This document shows, piece by piece, positions 22,446 through 60,839 of a DNA stretch of 64,000 nt (positions within the stretch are counted from its first letter, which is position 1; each line of letters begins with the position of its first letter). The DNA is from Bagarius yarrelli. Its lineage: Eukaryota > Chordata > Actinopteri > Siluriformes > Sisoridae. Location of the stretch: contig VCAZ01000155.1 in assembly GCA_005784505.1 (NCBI GenBank), positions 301,947 to 365,946 of the forward strand, in the 5' to 3' direction. The notes beneath the pieces are model-generated. The model saw only the letters and a list, made by a program, of their open reading frames with translations. It was not told the origin of the DNA and did not search any database. Both the position numbers and the translations under genes were made by a program.

Positions 22446-23736
22446 TAAGTAAATGTTAACGTATTTGTACACGAATAGCCATCTCTCTCTTTTAACTTCT
22501 GTTCATCTTGGTGTGGAGGTGAGTAGTAATGAACAAAAGATATAACTAACTAACTATTATCAAAAAGACAAAAGGCAAATATAGTTAATTTCTCTTTCTA
22601 ACATCTATGACTCATTAGCTTTCATGTAATAATGTGAACTAAAGACTTTTCTGTTGAAAAATGAAACAACGTGAATAAATTGGGTACGTGAGAGAATTGA
22701 AATAAATTGATAAGTAAGTCAGAGTTTTGTTAATATATTTTCTTTTGTTTGAAAATAAATTAAAATAAATATAAGAAGTGCACTTTTTTCCACTTGCACC
22801 CCTGCCTTTCAAAATGTCTGTGCCCCTCCCTGCTCGCAGTTGTATATTTTGGTTCAATATCTATTAAGAAACGTTAAGGGGAAGGACACATTTTTCAAAT
22901 GTTTACCAAAGCCATTAAGACTACACACTTCCTGCCTTTCAAACCTTTGCAACCCAATCCACATTTCACAGTAAGTATAGGCCTATAACAGTGTATAAAG
23001 ATGATATCACTTTAAAAAATACTTGTTACATTATCTAGGTTATCTATGTTAACATAATTAATATTATATATTATTAATTACATTTTATCTGGCATTTTCA
23101 ATTAAAAACCTTTTCTTAGGACCTTATCATGTTTTGTTGTTGTTGTTGTTTTAACATAAAGAGTGTCTTTATACTTTTTGGCCACCGGAATTTATATGCA
23201 ACAATAAAACTGGTGCCAAACAGTTTAAAAAAAAGTGATGGAGTTAATCACTTCAATTGACATTAACGTCCATCGCAAAATTTTTGCAAAAAAAGAAAAG
23301 GTAACAATTTTTCCTCCATTTACACATAGACATACAATAGATCTGATGACAGAAATCACTGAATAAAAACTCAGGGTTATACACTCTTTGTTTCTCATTA
23401 CTATTATTTGCAGTATTCTTACACCTTCCCCCCTCTTTTTCTTTAAATTCCTGAACTTTTTAAGAATCTTCAAGCATTGTTTTCATGCTTTTCCACAAAA
23501 TTTTAAAAATTTTAAATTATATGTTGACAGATACTGTATATACTTTTTTTTTTAATGGAGTCGCTTCAGGGTGGCAAAGGTGGACTTATGATTGATCTGT
23601 TTCCGTACATTGCCACGTAGCTCATTCCCTAGGCTTAGCTGCAGTTTGCCAGGGGAGATTGCTATTGGTTTATGAATGGTGGATTTTTCTGTTGCAAGTG
23701 TCTGCTTGCCTGTGCAATTAAACACTGTTCCCATAG
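22446..23736. other. intergenic DNA, no gene seen
   Basis: AT-rich, with a short TTG run near 23135-23150. Short open frames (for example - strand 23225-23473) have no recognisable motif. Confidence 0.45.
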
Positions 23737-23851
23737 CGGAACTGGGGGCCTTTCTTAGGGGCCCGGCAGTGGTAACTTGGTAGTGTTTGGAATAGAACTC
23801 ACAATCTTTAGGTTAGCAGCCCAACACCTCAACCACTGCGGTACCACTTTC
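23737..23851 (-). repeat. SINE family A fragment, reverse
   Basis: The reverse complement reads GGTACCGCAGTGGTTGAGGT, then GCTAACCTAAAGATTGTGAG, and then ACCACTGCCGGGCCCCTAAG, which is the tRNA-like head and body of the family at 12283-12480. The tail is missing. Confidence 0.75.
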
Positions 23852-24031
23852 TTTAAATGTGAACTAAACTATCAGAAACTATCTTGAGCAAGTACAGTGA
23901 ATAACGCTAAATTCAACATACTGTGGATTTATGTTAAAGAAAAGTTTAACTCAACTATACACAGTGATTGGATGATACGTAAAAGTATTGTAGAGCGAAA
24001 TTCAGACTAAGTGCTCCTCGTAAACAATTAG

Positions 24032-24329
24032 TGGGGCAGTGGTAGGGCAGTGGTGGCTCAAATGGTTAAGGCGCTGAATTGCTGAGCAAGTCGTTGAGAA
24101 AGACCCTTAACCCTTCCTGCTCCAGAGGCGCTGCATCATAGCCGACCCTGTGCTCTGAACCCAACTTACTAAAATATATGCGATAAAAAAAATTTCACTG
24201 CGCTGTAAAAAGTATATGTGACCAAAAAAGGCATTTACATTACATTACACATATAAAAGATAAAAGAATTTCACTGCGCTGTAAAAAGTATATGTGACAA
24301 AAACAAGGCATTTACATTACATTACACAT
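24032..24329 (+). repeat. SINE family B with duplicated tail
   Basis: The head GGGCAGTGGTGGCTCAAATG is followed by ACCCTTAACCCTTCCTGCTC and GCGCTGCATCATAGCCGACC. The tail module containing TTTCACTGCGCTGTAAAAAG and CATTTACATTACATTACACA occurs twice in a row (about 24183-24252 and 24262-24329). Part of the head is deleted relative to 33938-34198. Confidence 0.8.
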
Positions 24330-24719
24330 AAACCTTTTACTTAACAGAGTAAAATAATCATGGCTGATATGTTGGTTAAGTGTCTGCGTCCCTGACAAGT
24401 ACCACAGCATTCATAATACCCTCATGATTGATGTGATACCTTTTTTATTATTATTAATGTTTCTAAAATGTTGCAGATTGCAGGCAACAGCCGTTTAAAG
24501 ATAGTTTGTGATTTGGTGACTTAGAAGTGCTCTTCATTTCTAACGTTTCAAAGATTTAGAAGCTACTTTTTATTTCTAAAACATTTTGTTAATTAGTCTT
24601 AGAGAAAAAAAAACAGGAGTTCTAATTTTAGGACTGCCACGCCCATTAACCTTACGAATTTCTCATAAATAGGCAAGTTATAAGATCCATTCAATCTTAA
24701 AATGCTTTTTTTGAATACG

Positions 24720-25133
24720 GGCAACCAATGAGTTTTCCGATAACACACACGCCCTTACAAAGAAACTGTCGTGAGCGGCAACCTCAGCTTTACGACAGTT
24801 TTTTTCCGTCAGTGACTCTAAAGTATCGCAACGGCGAGTAAGCGTTTTTTGTCGGTTCTTACGACAGGAGACAGTTATGTAAGAAACTCTGAGCAGTTGT
24901 AAACGAAGTGCAGATCGGACGTAGAGCTTTTGTTTTACCTCTGAGTTGACTTTATTTATTTATTTATTTAAAAAAAAAAAACTTGCAACTCTCAGGCCCA
25001 GCGAACGGAGGACAAAACTTTTGTTATTGTCATGTGACGTGATACGCATGTGGCGATAACGTGTGGCTAATCTCTCGGCATATTTACACTCTTTTGTTTA
25101 ATTTCAGTGTACATTTCAATCCTATTTTAAAAC
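24720..25133 (+). promoter_or_regulatory. rheb promoter and 5' UTR region
   Basis: The stretch before the rheb start codon has more CpG than its surroundings (for example GCAACGGCGAGTAAGCG near 24828, and several ACGACAG and GTGACGTGAT motifs). A pyrimidine-rich ATTTCAG ending at 25107 may be the acceptor of a 5' UTR intron. Position and composition support a promoter, but no TATA box or start site can be fixed. Confidence 0.4.
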
Positions 25134-25461
25134 ATGCCTCAGCCGAAATATAGAAAGATTGCTGTTTTGGGGTATCGATCTGTAGGTAAGTGTGGATTTA
25201 AGATATATATTGGTTTGTGTTTGCTAACTAGGAAATTAGCAAGCTAAACAGTCACGGTGACTTCGCCCTGTCGGTGCCCCTGTTGTATTTTACTTTCTTT
25301 AAAATGTGAATGCGGTCGAGGTGATAAAGTTGAACTGCTTCCTGCCAAACCAGTGACGCAAACACGATCATAGGTGATCGCAGATACACGCCAAAAGTTG
25401 TTAAAGTTACTACTTTTGTGAACTGCCATTTTAGCTAGCTTGCTAACTGAACTTGCTCAAA

Positions 25462-25494
<33 letters not shown>

Positions 25495-28400
25495 CGTGGA
25501 GTTTCCCCACTGTTGTTTAAATCATGTTAAATATCATTGATCCTTAGCCAATTACTATAAATGTTGATAAATGATGTTGAATTACTTTTGCAACAGGAAA
25601 GTCTTCACTTACTATTCAATTCGTGGAAGGACAGTTTGTAGACGCGTACGATCCTACAATCGAAAACAGTGAGTATAATTCTAAACTTCCTACAACTTTT
25701 TATTTTAACTATATTTAAATTTGTTTCCTTTATAGCACGTGAGATTTATCGTTTAAGCGAACCGTCATTATGTCCAGCAGAAAATTTTGTTTACTTCTAT
25801 TTGGACACTATTGTGTATAGGAAAGAAACTACATATAGAGTGCCATATAAAAATAGTGTTGTCCAGCGTAAACATGGTCTTTCAAAAATAAATAAATAAG
25901 TTATTACAAAAAGCATTATTTGTTTCAAGTGCCACAAAGAGTTTTTACCTAGTTTTTCTTGCTTTGTCTCCACATTCCAGAGCTCAGCTCAATGCAGTGT
26001 TTTGTGAAACACACTTTGCATTATTTAAAAACAGCTTCAGTAATAAAATTTCAAATAAATGACTTAATTTACATTTACAGCATTTGGCGGACTCCCTCAT
26101 CCATAGCAACTAACATTTATCTCTCTTATACAGTCGTAACTTGGCCATGCTGGGATTTGAACCTTATTCTGTTTAATTTTGCTTTATTTGTATAGCATTT
26201 TTCACAATGGTCGTTGTCTCAAAACACAAAGAAATTATCAAATGCAAATGAAACAGAAATTAGTTTGTCCCTGATGAGCAAGCCGAGGGCAGCGGTGGGC
26301 AAAGAAAAACTCCCTGAGACAGAATAGGTAAGAACCTTGGGCGGAACCAAACTTAACAGAGAACCCATCCTCATTTGGTTGATAAACAGGTGGCAGGAAT
26401 TATGCAGCCACAGTATGTAAGGAACTAAAGCCATGAGTGCTCAGAAAACAGCATCTTCATGTGGAAACATCCCAACTTAAACACTGCACTACCAGTTTTC
26501 CACTGTTAATTTTGCTACCAGTAAAATAGTCGGAATAATCTTTCAGCTCCAAGCACATCTTTTCTTTTGAAAAATTATTTCTTAGGCAAATTCCTCTTGA
26601 AATTGTATCTCTCCTTCTTTTTAATTTCATTTATTTAATCCTGCATGTTATCTCAAATACTCATTTCACCTTCTATGTTCATTATTAGTCATTTACAACA
26701 CTCAACACTTAAATTGAACCCATTGATTTAATTCATTAAAAAATTAAAAAATACATCTAATGTCACAGAAATCAATGGTGGCATTAGAACTGTATAGTAT
26801 GATTTGCAGTGTGTTACCTGTAGTGGCATTAGAACGTGATGTCAAATAATGCTGTAGTAGTGCAGATCGTGTAAACGTTACCAAATGGGAAGTGATTAGA
26901 GGTAACAGTAAGTGTGTGTGCAGAATGACCCACATTTTTTTTTATTTACACAGCCTTGAAAAAGTATTTATATCCTTGAACATTTTTACATTTTGTCACC
27001 TTACAACCACAAACTGAAATGTATTTTATTGAGATTTTATGTTATAGACCAACACAAAATAGCACATAATTATGAAGTGGAACAAAAATGATATACGGTT
27101 TTCAAAATTTTATGCAAATAAATATCCTTAATGAAATCCAGTGCAAATGATTGCCTTCAGAAGTCACCTAATTAGTTAATAGAGTCCACCTGTGTGTAAT
27201 TTAGTCTCAATATAAATACACCTGTTCTGTTAAGGCCTCAGTGGTTTGTTAGAGAAAACTAGTGAACAAACAGCACCATGAAGACCAAGGAACTCACCAG
27301 ACAGGTCAGGGATAAAGTTGTTATTTATTCAGGTAGCAGGTCACACTACAGGTAGCTACAATGGGTAAATGCAAGTTTAATGAGAAATTACTGGAGAATG
27401 AGGAATTATCATGGTGGTTGGACCTGTATATGAGGCAAACTTAAAAATGTTTTACAGTGGGTAGAATAAGTATGATGTCCAGCACAGAAAGTCATTGCAG
27501 GTGTAGTGGTCAATCATTCATTGTTGGTATTCAAAAGTCTTAAATTGATCTTGTTAAACTCTGTATACACCTTGAAAAGGAATAGAAATGATGTTGGGTG
27601 ATTCATCAAAGTAAATTATAATAGGCTTATCTTAAAATAACCCAGGTGCAGACTTGTCTCAGGCTTAGTGAGTGTGTGACATAACAAAATAATAAAATAA
27701 TTATTTTTAAAGGCTTTATTTATGATAATGTTTATCATACTATACAGTAATGGTAACAATACGATAGCTGTTAAATTCTACAGTTGATATCATTTAATAA
27801 ACAAAAGCTATATATTAAAATTGTATTTGTTTGTCTGATTAGAATAAACACAATTACAGAATTAAACATTTTAAAATGTCAAACTTAAGTTAGTGTGACA
27901 ATTTTAAACTATGTCAAACTTGTTCAAAACCAATTTGTCCTTAAAAAGCATTTTTTTATGCTAATTAGTGTGAAGGGGCATAAGTAAAAATAATTTATTG
28001 TAAAATATTTTTCCCTAATCACTTTATTCAACACACATTATCAACGAGGATAATATTGTGCAGTATGAGTTGTATTAAACTTATATAAAAGATTTACTAA
28101 GATGCCACTGAACATGTTAACATGTTATTATATCTTAACAGTAGAGTGTAGAACACTGTTTTGTTACAGGTGTCTTTTACATTTGAACTTGAAGCATTTT
28201 CAAATAGCTCCTTTTGTCTCTAGATTATCCTAAATAAGCAGTTATGTTTAGATGATTAATGAAACAAGATTTTAACTTTCCATTAGAATATTTAGACTCT
28301 AACCAGTCAGAATGACTGCTTGACATCATGAGTGTTTCATGTTTTGTGTGCCACATGCAACAGAATTTAAGCTAGCAATTTGTGAGCATGGTTTCTGATG

Positions 28401-30107
28401 CTGACTCTAACAACCAGCATATGAAGCCAGACAACATCACTCATTTCAAAACTGCTGCTCATGGTGGCACAATGCAGAAGAGGGTGCTCACTGACAGCTA
28501 TTGCAGATATGAGATTATCGCCATGATTGGGTAGTGTTGCTGTGATTGGCAGTAAAGGGAAGGAAGTAGTGTGCTCTTCCTCCCCATGGACTATTGGTTT
28601 CCAGCAGTGGCATCAGTGAAATTTGAGCTTGCCGGCAAAAGGTTTTCTGTCTTGCTCCACTCTGGAGCCACTTTAAAGTGCCAAATCTTTAAAAAGGTCA
28701 CAGCACAAAGCAAGAAAACTGTTGCATCACAGACAAAAATCATCAGCAAAATATTCATAACGAATATTTAATTTTGTAATTTCTTTATACTTGTCTGATT
28801 TGTTTTAATTTAGTACAGTGGATTTGAATCATTGCAGTTTTTGGTTTTTATTTCTTCGTTAACCAATTTCTCTTCTGTTTTCTTTGTAGCTTTTAATAAA
28901 ATGGTGTCTGTAAATGGACAAGACTTCAATCTTCAGTTAGTCGACACTGCTGGACAGGTAATAAATAATAGCTCTTGCAGTAATAGTATTCCAAGCACGT
29001 GCATGTATGTTACTTGTAACTAGTTATGGTTTGTAGGGTTTAAATTTATTTGCGAGTAATTATTATATATTCAGTAGGGATATGGGAATTATGGGAAATA
29101 TTTTTATGGCAATACAATACAATAAAAAACATTGTGGTGAACTAATAATTGCTTGAGGCTAAAGATGAGTAAAATATGTGAATAAGTTAAATGTCACACT
29201 CTGCATCCATCAGCTGTAAAAATAAACTGTGAGCTATAATCCCACTATTAGTATAACCCACAAAATTATGGTTCCCTTTTGTGTCTCTCGATGTCTGTCA
29301 AAGGCATAATAAGTTTTATTTAACATGTTTGTGTTAATTTTTGTCTTTGGTAGGATGAATACTCTATTTTCCCCCAGTCTCACTCAATGGACATTCACGG
29401 TTATGTTCTCGTGTACTCTGTCACCTCAATGAAAAGGTTGGTGCTTTTGTGTGGAGTTATTCATGTAGTAAATTGTAAAGGGATCTGACTTGTCAGGCAT
29501 TACTTTTAATATTTGTCTCTTTTATTCCTTATCTGTGCATTCTAAAACATTTGCTCTTGTTGCTAGCTTTGAAGTGGTTCAGGTCCTACACGACAAACTG
29601 CTTGACATGGTTGGAAAAATACAGTAAGTGAGTGTTTGCATACGTGTGTAATTAAATAAGAGTTAAACAGCATGTGATTGTGGAAATAATACTCTTTGTT
29701 TTTCCAGGGTGCCTACTGTTCTGGTTGGAAATAAAAAAGACCTTCACATGGAAAGGTAAGTATACCAGGTCAAAAGGAACTAAAGTAAAAAAAAATCTGA
29801 GGACTCTTTCAAGTCTCTCTCTCTCTTTTTGTTTATCTTTCTCTTTCTTAAGAGTTATTAAACCAGAAGAAGGTAAGAAGTTAGCTGACTCTTGGGGTGC
29901 TGCCTTTATGGAATCATCTGCTAAGGAAAACCAGGTAATGCTTAAATTATTTACACATTTATAAAATTTAATGCAAAAATGTCATTCTCATGTGTACAAT
30001 GTTGGCGCTTACAGACAGCTGTGGAAGTTTTTAAGCGGATAATTTTGGAAATGGAGAAAGCGGATGGAAATGCCCCACCGGAGGAGAAAAAATGTTGTGT
30101 AATGTAG
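25134..30107 (+). CDS. rheb: Rheb-type small GTPase, complete, eight exons
   Basis: Ras-family GTPase that binds and activates mTORC1 at lysosomal membranes when GTP-bound and is switched off by TSC2. Exons: 25134-25185, 25597-25668, 28890-28957, 29354-29436, 29567-29623, 29708-29755, 29853-29934, 30015-30107. They sum to 555 bases, giving 184 residues, the length of human RHEB. All donors are GT and acceptors AG. Visible motifs: P-loop GYRSVGKS (13-20) with the Rheb-typical Arg15, switch I YDPTIENTF (35-43), DTAGQ with Gln64, NKKD (119-122), SAK (149-151), and the C-terminal prenylation box CCVM (181-184). An internal GTAAG near 29873 is not used as a donor because the frame continues through it. 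Some residues (EEGKKLADSWGAAFMESSA) recall RHEBL1, so a rhebl1 name is possible; overall it looks closer to RHEB. Confidence 0.96.
25463..25493. repeat. (AC)n microsatellite
   Basis: About 15 AC units in intron 1 of the rheb gene. Confidence 0.95.
26068..26440 (-). mobile_element. LINE/SINE tail and L2 3'-end fragment, reverse
   Basis: 26068-26170 holds a fish interspersed tail (ACATTTACAGCATTTGGCGG). It is followed at about 26178 by the L2 tail TTTATTTGTATAGCATTTTT and by text closely matching 16250-16400 (GTCCCTGATGAGCAAGCCG, AAAACTCCCTGAGA, GAACCCATCCTCATTTGG). It is the 3' end of the same LINE family as 16141-18009, inserted in rheb intron 2 in reverse. Confidence 0.85.
26946..27326 (+). 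mobile_element. 5' part of a Tc1-like transposon, third family
   Basis: Begins with a terminal-repeat-like CCTTGAAAAAGTATTTATAT and continues through TTTGTCACCTTACAACCACA, GACCAACACAAAATAGCACA and AAGTCACCTAATTAGTTAAT to CACCAGACAGGTCAGGGATA, where similarity stops. This is the non-coding 5' region of a fish Tc1 family plus the start of its transposase. The remainder is absent. It lies in rheb intron 2. Confidence 0.75.
27330..28889 (+). other. rest of rheb intron 2
   Basis: AT-rich intron sequence. No coding exon or clear repeat was recognised. The stretch 28320-28740 is less AT-rich and may be an old repeat. It ends at the TTTGTAG acceptor at 28889. Confidence 0.5.
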
Positions 30108-31820
30108 GTGATAGTCTGTTTTACAAACACAGCAAGCTGCCTGGCCAACCTGACATCACCAGTCAGTAGGATTCAGTGTGGTGGTGGGACTGCTGTTTTG
30201 AACCTTTACTCACAGCAGATGGGATGAATTTATATATGAAATTGAGGAAAGCATGATGAATGGTAAGCTGTCCCCTAAAAAGAAACCTTAATTATGCTAC
30301 TGTTTATTGTCTATTAAAAAATATTTAAAAGTGCATCTAAATTCAATTTTCAAAGCCTTCAGGGTTTTATTTGTACTTTTATTTGTACCTCTTTTAAATT
30401 GTAATTTTGACCATTAATGTTCTGCCCCATAGCACACATCTGATAACCTTTGTGCTATAGGGATAACTGAGACCTGGTCAAATCCTGCTGGATAATGTGC
30501 CTTCATAAACAAATGAATCATGACTTTGGACAAACTATCCACGATTTAATTCCGAACCATATGCCTATGCATTTTTGATGTGAGCAGGAATTATATCCCT
30601 GCCACAAATATTTTTTTTGAATTAAATTTTTAATTTTATCCACCTTGACATTATTTGTATTAGTTAGTAATGCTGCAGCAACTGTGATTGTACATGTAGG
30701 AAATGTTATATATGCTGCAGAAAAGTCTCTAAAAAGGCAAAACTTGCCTTGACAATATACCAAAGCCAATCACTATTAAAATGGCTTTTAACAAATTTAG
30801 TTTTTCTGGGTTTTCTGGGTTTTTTTTGTTTTTGTTTGTTTAATTTTTGTTTTGCTTTAATGTTTTATGGGATAATATGTGGTTTAATTCATTGTTTAGT
30901 TTTAAATCAAGCATAAATGTTGTTAATGTACAAGGTCTTAAAAAAATCACCTGAACCTAACCTGCTGACATTTGTCATAGTCATAGAACCGGGTGTTTGA
31001 GACATTTAAATAAATATTTAGGTATTTAAATCTGTCTATATAGTTATGAACCTATCGTCCATAGACATTTCCTGGTATGTTTCTAACTTGTAAGGTATGT
31101 CATATAAAAGTATTTAAGGTGTATAGATATGTTGTAAGTTGTTTCATCTGCAAAATAGTTCAGCACATTGTCATGAATTAACTGTTGAATATCATAAAAC
31201 AATTCTAAATACTAAAATATTTAAAGTTTTTCAGACCAAACAGAAGTTTTTATAAGGGGCGGTTATTAATATTTTAAGAGAAAGTAGTAAAACTATGAAG
31301 TGCCTTGGTTTGTGCTCAAATCCCAGCAGTAAACCTTTTGTCATGTATTACTTACACAGTCCAACATCACTCAATACCCCTCAGAGTATTGGCATCAGTA
31401 CTTGCATCAGGCTGCAGTTTGGTTATATCTCATCAGGCTAGTAGCTAGGTTTTACATTGATCATGTGGTTTTAGATGCACACACTATGATGAGAAAAATG
31501 ACCTTAATTTAAAACCATCATCATTTCTGGAATTAGGTGTGATGGACAAAGCTTGGATGAACAGTCATCTTCAGGTTAAAGGGATGAAAGTCACAAGCGC
31601 TAATTTGGTTAATTAAATTAAAATGTTTGTACATAAAAGTTCCTTATTTTTGGTGCTTTTTTTTAAAGGTTCTTTAGTTCAGTATCAAAGTTTGTATTTA
31701 TGGGAAATCCTCTTGTGACATGCCCCTAAACCTCTGAATCTCTGCTGTGGGGGTCATAGCAAATTATTGCTGTAAACAATTTTGTATATACAAATAAAAC
31801 CTGTACTCCTTTAAATGTTT
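30108..31820 (+). other. rheb 3' UTR with poly(A) signal
   Basis: About 1.7 kb after the rheb stop with no supported reading frame. AATAAA at 31793-31798 is followed by a T/G-rich stretch (TTTTCTATTTGGTGCTTTTT), a convincing polyadenylation context. Confidence 0.6.
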
Positions 31821-33417
31821 TCTATTTGGTGCTTTTTCTCTATTGACTGATAAATCCTATGCGGTTTAAAAGGAGATTTTACACACAGTACTTTATTAGA
31901 GAATACTACTATTTGATTGCAACACTGCTATTGTTCTTAAAACAGCTTCAGTTACTTGTGCCAATAATTCAAGATTCCTTTGACAATCTGGGTTATGCTG
32001 ACAATTGCAGCACACATGCTGCTTTTTTAGTTGCATTTCCTGCTGCAAACATGCCACAGAATGTTTTAATGGTAACACCATGTTGCCATGATTGGATGCA
32101 ACAGATAGAGAATTATTAGACTAGACTATTTATTTTAAGCTATAAAGAGTTCAGATTTGATCCCATGGCCCCATTTTTCAAAATAAGGTGCTTGTCTGCT
32201 CCACAGTTATGAGTTACTGTAAAGTTTCTATTAGCTTTAACCATTTATGCTTAAATGTTTATTAATAATCCATACTACAGATGGTGATGTATGGGAACCA
32301 CTTAAAGAGTCTAAGAAATACACTAACCAGTCCATGTGGCACCAGCAAACGTCATATCTGACAACATATTTTTCCCCATTCCACTGGTGGTTGTGATTAT
32401 TACCTAAAACTACTGGCCCATATCTGCATGGTTTTATGCAATACACTACAGCCAACTGATTAGATAATTGTATTGTTATGTAGCACAGGAACAAGCTAGC
32501 AATCCTGGTTTATAAAAAAATAATCCCCTGCTCTGCAAAAAAAAACGTTTACATGACAGTAGTGGCACAAGTCATCTATTACAGATATGTAGAAATGTGG
32601 AAGGTAAAGACATTGTTTCAGTGTGTTACTCAAGGAATTTGGCCAATATTGGATAAACTTGGACATCAGCAAAATGCACTGGACAAAAGGTGGACAACAT
32701 ATCAGTGCCTACATCTTTTACTTGGGGCACAAGAGTGGTGTTAGCAGTACTTTTGCTTGCCTGTCAGTAATAGAAAAGATGTTGTTAAAGAAACCTTGGA
32801 TGAAGCCTTTACTTATGACCTTGTGTTACTCATGGGCAGGAGGGGCCACGAGCATTTTTGGGCCCTATGAAACAATATGAGGTTTTATCTATCTATCTAT
32901 AAAGTTTTATCTGTCTGTCTGTCTACACTGCATCTACATCGTACCTTATGTTACTTATGATCATTTTACTTTTTCTAACACATCAAAACTGTATTTTAAT
33001 AAGTGTTTGTATGTTTGTTTCCCCTTTCTGAAAGGTAAAATACTTTTTTGCTTAGAAAGTGTTAACAATCGTTAGTTATAGTGCACCAATATCATGGCCC
33101 CTAGAAAAAAATGCACTTGGTGTCCCGATTCGCAATAAATGTCTCTCTAATATAGTGTATGTGCCGAATACACTGTGCCTCCACTAGATAGCAGTGTTGT
33201 GCCATCCAAGGGCAATAAGACCAGCTCCACTACTATGGAAATATGATAATAGTGTATTTCCAATTAAATTTTATCAGCTGCACAAGTTATATGCTTTAAA
33301 AGGTGTAAGACTTTCTTTAGGATGATATTTAAGATGGTGGAAACTTAAAGCTTAAATAAGATTTGAAACTTTTTTTTTTAGTCTAAAATATTAACATTGT
33401 TATTTCTTGCCACTCAG
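31821..33417. other. intergenic DNA between rheb and an exon-like segment
   Basis: No gene could be supported. A TCTA/TCTG microsatellite lies near 32886-32930. A short exon-like segment around 32559-32602 (MTVVAQVIYYRYVEMWK before a GTAAAG) is noted, but its phase does not join to the segment at 33418. Confidence 0.4.
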
Positions 33418-33560
33418 GTGAAGATTTGCTACAGCAAGAAGAGTTACACTTTTCCCCCGATTATAATTTTGGTAAACTGATGTTAGACCAATCTGAGGAC
33501 AAACTTTCTTCAAATGGACAAGCACATGATGAGAAAGAACACAGACATCTTGTGGAATGA
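33418..33560 (+). CDS. exon-like open segment, possible terminal exon
   Basis: A TTTCTTGCCACTCAG acceptor at 33417 is followed by a frame, phase 1, that reads EDLLQQEELHFSPDYNFGKL, continues with MLDQSEDKLSSNG and ends HLVE with TGA at 33558-33560. Its acidic, glutamine-rich composition differs from the surrounding noncoding DNA and looks like a C-terminal exon. I do not recognise the family, and no upstream exon with matching phase was found between rheb and this point. It could be a pseudogene exon, a small unannotated gene on the + strand, or chance. Confidence 0.35.
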
Positions 33561-33937
33561 TACAACCTTAATTCCAGCAAAAATTGGGACATTACTTAAA
33601 TTTGTATCACATAAAATCTAAAAGACTTTTAAATTACATAAGCCAATATTTAATTCACAGTAGATCATAGATAAGATGTTTAAACAGAGAAATTTTACAC
33701 TTTTATCCACTAAATGAGCTCATTTCAAATTTGATGTCTGCAACACATCTCAAAATAGTTTCTTTTCATTTACACAAATTTAACAGACACGTATTGCTTT
33801 CTGTTTTTTATGTATACCTGTGGCTCGATGTTTAACGGTATTTTTATTTTAAAATTCAGTTCTGTTTGTATTTTTATGTATACACATATTACATATTATA
33901 TATACACAGGCTTGTAGTGTTACCATAGCTCTTTTAT

Positions 33938-34198
33938 GGGGCAGTGGTGGCTTAAATGGTTAAGGTGCTGAGTTGCTGAGCTGAAGACCAGAAACACCTG
34001 GGTTCAAGCCCCACCACCGGAAAGCCAACCAACGTTGGGCCCTTGAGCAAGACCCTTAACCCTTCCTGCTCCAGGGGCGCTGCATCATAGCTGACCCTGC
34101 GCTCTAACCCCCAAAGTTGGGATATGTGAAAAATGCATTTCGTTGGCTCTGTACACGTACCTTGACAATGAAGTTGAATATTATTATTATTATTATTA
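33938..34198 (+). repeat. tRNA-derived SINE (family B), full-length
   Basis: The most complete family-B copy. Head GGGCAGTGGTGGCTTAAATG, B-box-like GGGTTCAAGCC, body GTTGGGCCCTTGAGCAAGAC and CCCTTCCTGCTCCAGGGGCG, then AATGCATTTCGTTGGCTCTG and a TTATTATTATT tail. Confidence 0.9.
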
Positions 34199-35400
34199 AG
34201 CGTTTTTAAAATGCTAGCTGTTCTTGACTGTTTTGTGCCGTTGGGTGTTTGGGTCTTGTGAAAACATGGTGTAGGCCAACAATTAGAGATTAGTAACAGC
34301 CAAGGCAATTCATGTATGACTGTACTGTGGCCAACTTAGTGAATTTGACTGCTTAGTAACTGGTTAGTAATTTTTGCATAAACCTTTTACAGCTTCAGAG
34401 TTTTTTATATTTCTGCAGAAACATGACTTAAAACATTAGATTTTAACTTTTTTAAAAGTACCCAAAGTGAACACAAACAAATAATCCATTACTGGTGTGT
34501 TTTCTCTACCTGATATTACCTCCAATAACTGCAGCTCAAAGTTTCTGGTAATTTCTGGTATAAGAAAACAGCTGCATTTTTCTTTCTACAAAATGTTATG
34601 TTTTTGTAGACAAATAAGACCAAAATATAACTTACACCTCATCAAAGCATGTTGTGATGATTAGAGTTTGATATGAGTCAGTTCTTTCAATAAAACAGGG
34701 CACTTGCAAAAACCTGATTGTTAATCCAATAACTTTAAGAAATGAACTCTTAGTTCACCTTAAATTAACTGCTAATTCCTGAGATTCATAAACGTTTGCC
34801 ATCGACATGTATTATTGGATGATTTTTCTGAATGACTAAATTACCAAGTATAATATTTTGTTTAATTGGGCTACTTTAGGAATTAAATTAAAATTCTGAT
34901 GATGCTTTGGTTCAAATTTAGGCAAATATATATATAAGATATATATAGAATAAATATATCTGACAACAGAAACCAATAATGCACCGCCATGTATTGTTAA
35001 TTTATCTGTATTAAAATATAGAGTGGACTTGATTTTGCCAAGTAGCATTCTTTGTTAATCCTGGATCAAGATTTCAATTAAGCAATTATAACCATCTGAT
35101 ATCATCAACGTGTGCCGATCAAACCTGCCTTAGTTCATTTTGGAATCTTTCCCTCCTTGTAAACCAAAATGTAAGGTTATAAATAATTAGAAAAAACCCC
35201 ATGAACAAAATCACGTCCACCAGTGATACAGTAAGTAAATACAGAAAATATACATCAAAAGTTAAAACAAAGGAGAACGTAAACATAACGTAAGTACATA
35301 AAGAAATGCATACCTTTAACCAGTAATAAAACATTTATTTTGCAGGTTTTAGCTGCTGTTTATCGAAATTGCTTACTACGGTTTAAACAAGAAATATCTG
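34199..35400. other. intergenic DNA, no gene seen
   Basis: AT-rich, with a short ATATATATAA run near 34925-34945. Open frames such as - strand 35119-35334 are hydrophobic by base composition and have no recognised motif. Confidence 0.5.
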
Positions 35401-35675
35401 GCAACCATTTTCACTCACACTGCGGAACTCAACACGGGTGGATTACTAGAAACTAGAAAATAAGACGGTTCACAAATACTAGTTTTTTTTTTTATTAATC
35501 ACACGTTGTCGGTTTTTAACATTCTTATAGCCATTAGCCTAAAGAAAAGTTTTAAGAGTATTTAGTTTGTTTAGGAGCGGGTGTAAAAAGGTTGGACCAC
35601 CAGTAGTTAGCCAGCTAGCATAAAGTTACATTCAAATGTCGGCCTTTAGATAAAGAACGTGACTTATCAGAAATC
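35401..35675 (+). promoter_or_regulatory. stk4 promoter and 5' UTR region
   Basis: The 275 bp before the stk4 start codon is the only plausible promoter position. It includes some CpG (GCGGAACTCAACACGGGTGG near 35421). No core promoter motif is obvious. Confidence 0.3.

Positions 35676-60839
<25,164 letters not shown>

Noticed and set aside
29871..29880. Possible splice donor GTAAG inside rheb exon 7
   Set aside because: The frame and Rheb motifs run straight through it to the true donor at 29935.
32553..32880. Exon-like segment MTVVAQVIYYRYVEMWK before GTAAAG
   Set aside because: The phase does not match the segment at 33418 and no other joining exon was found.
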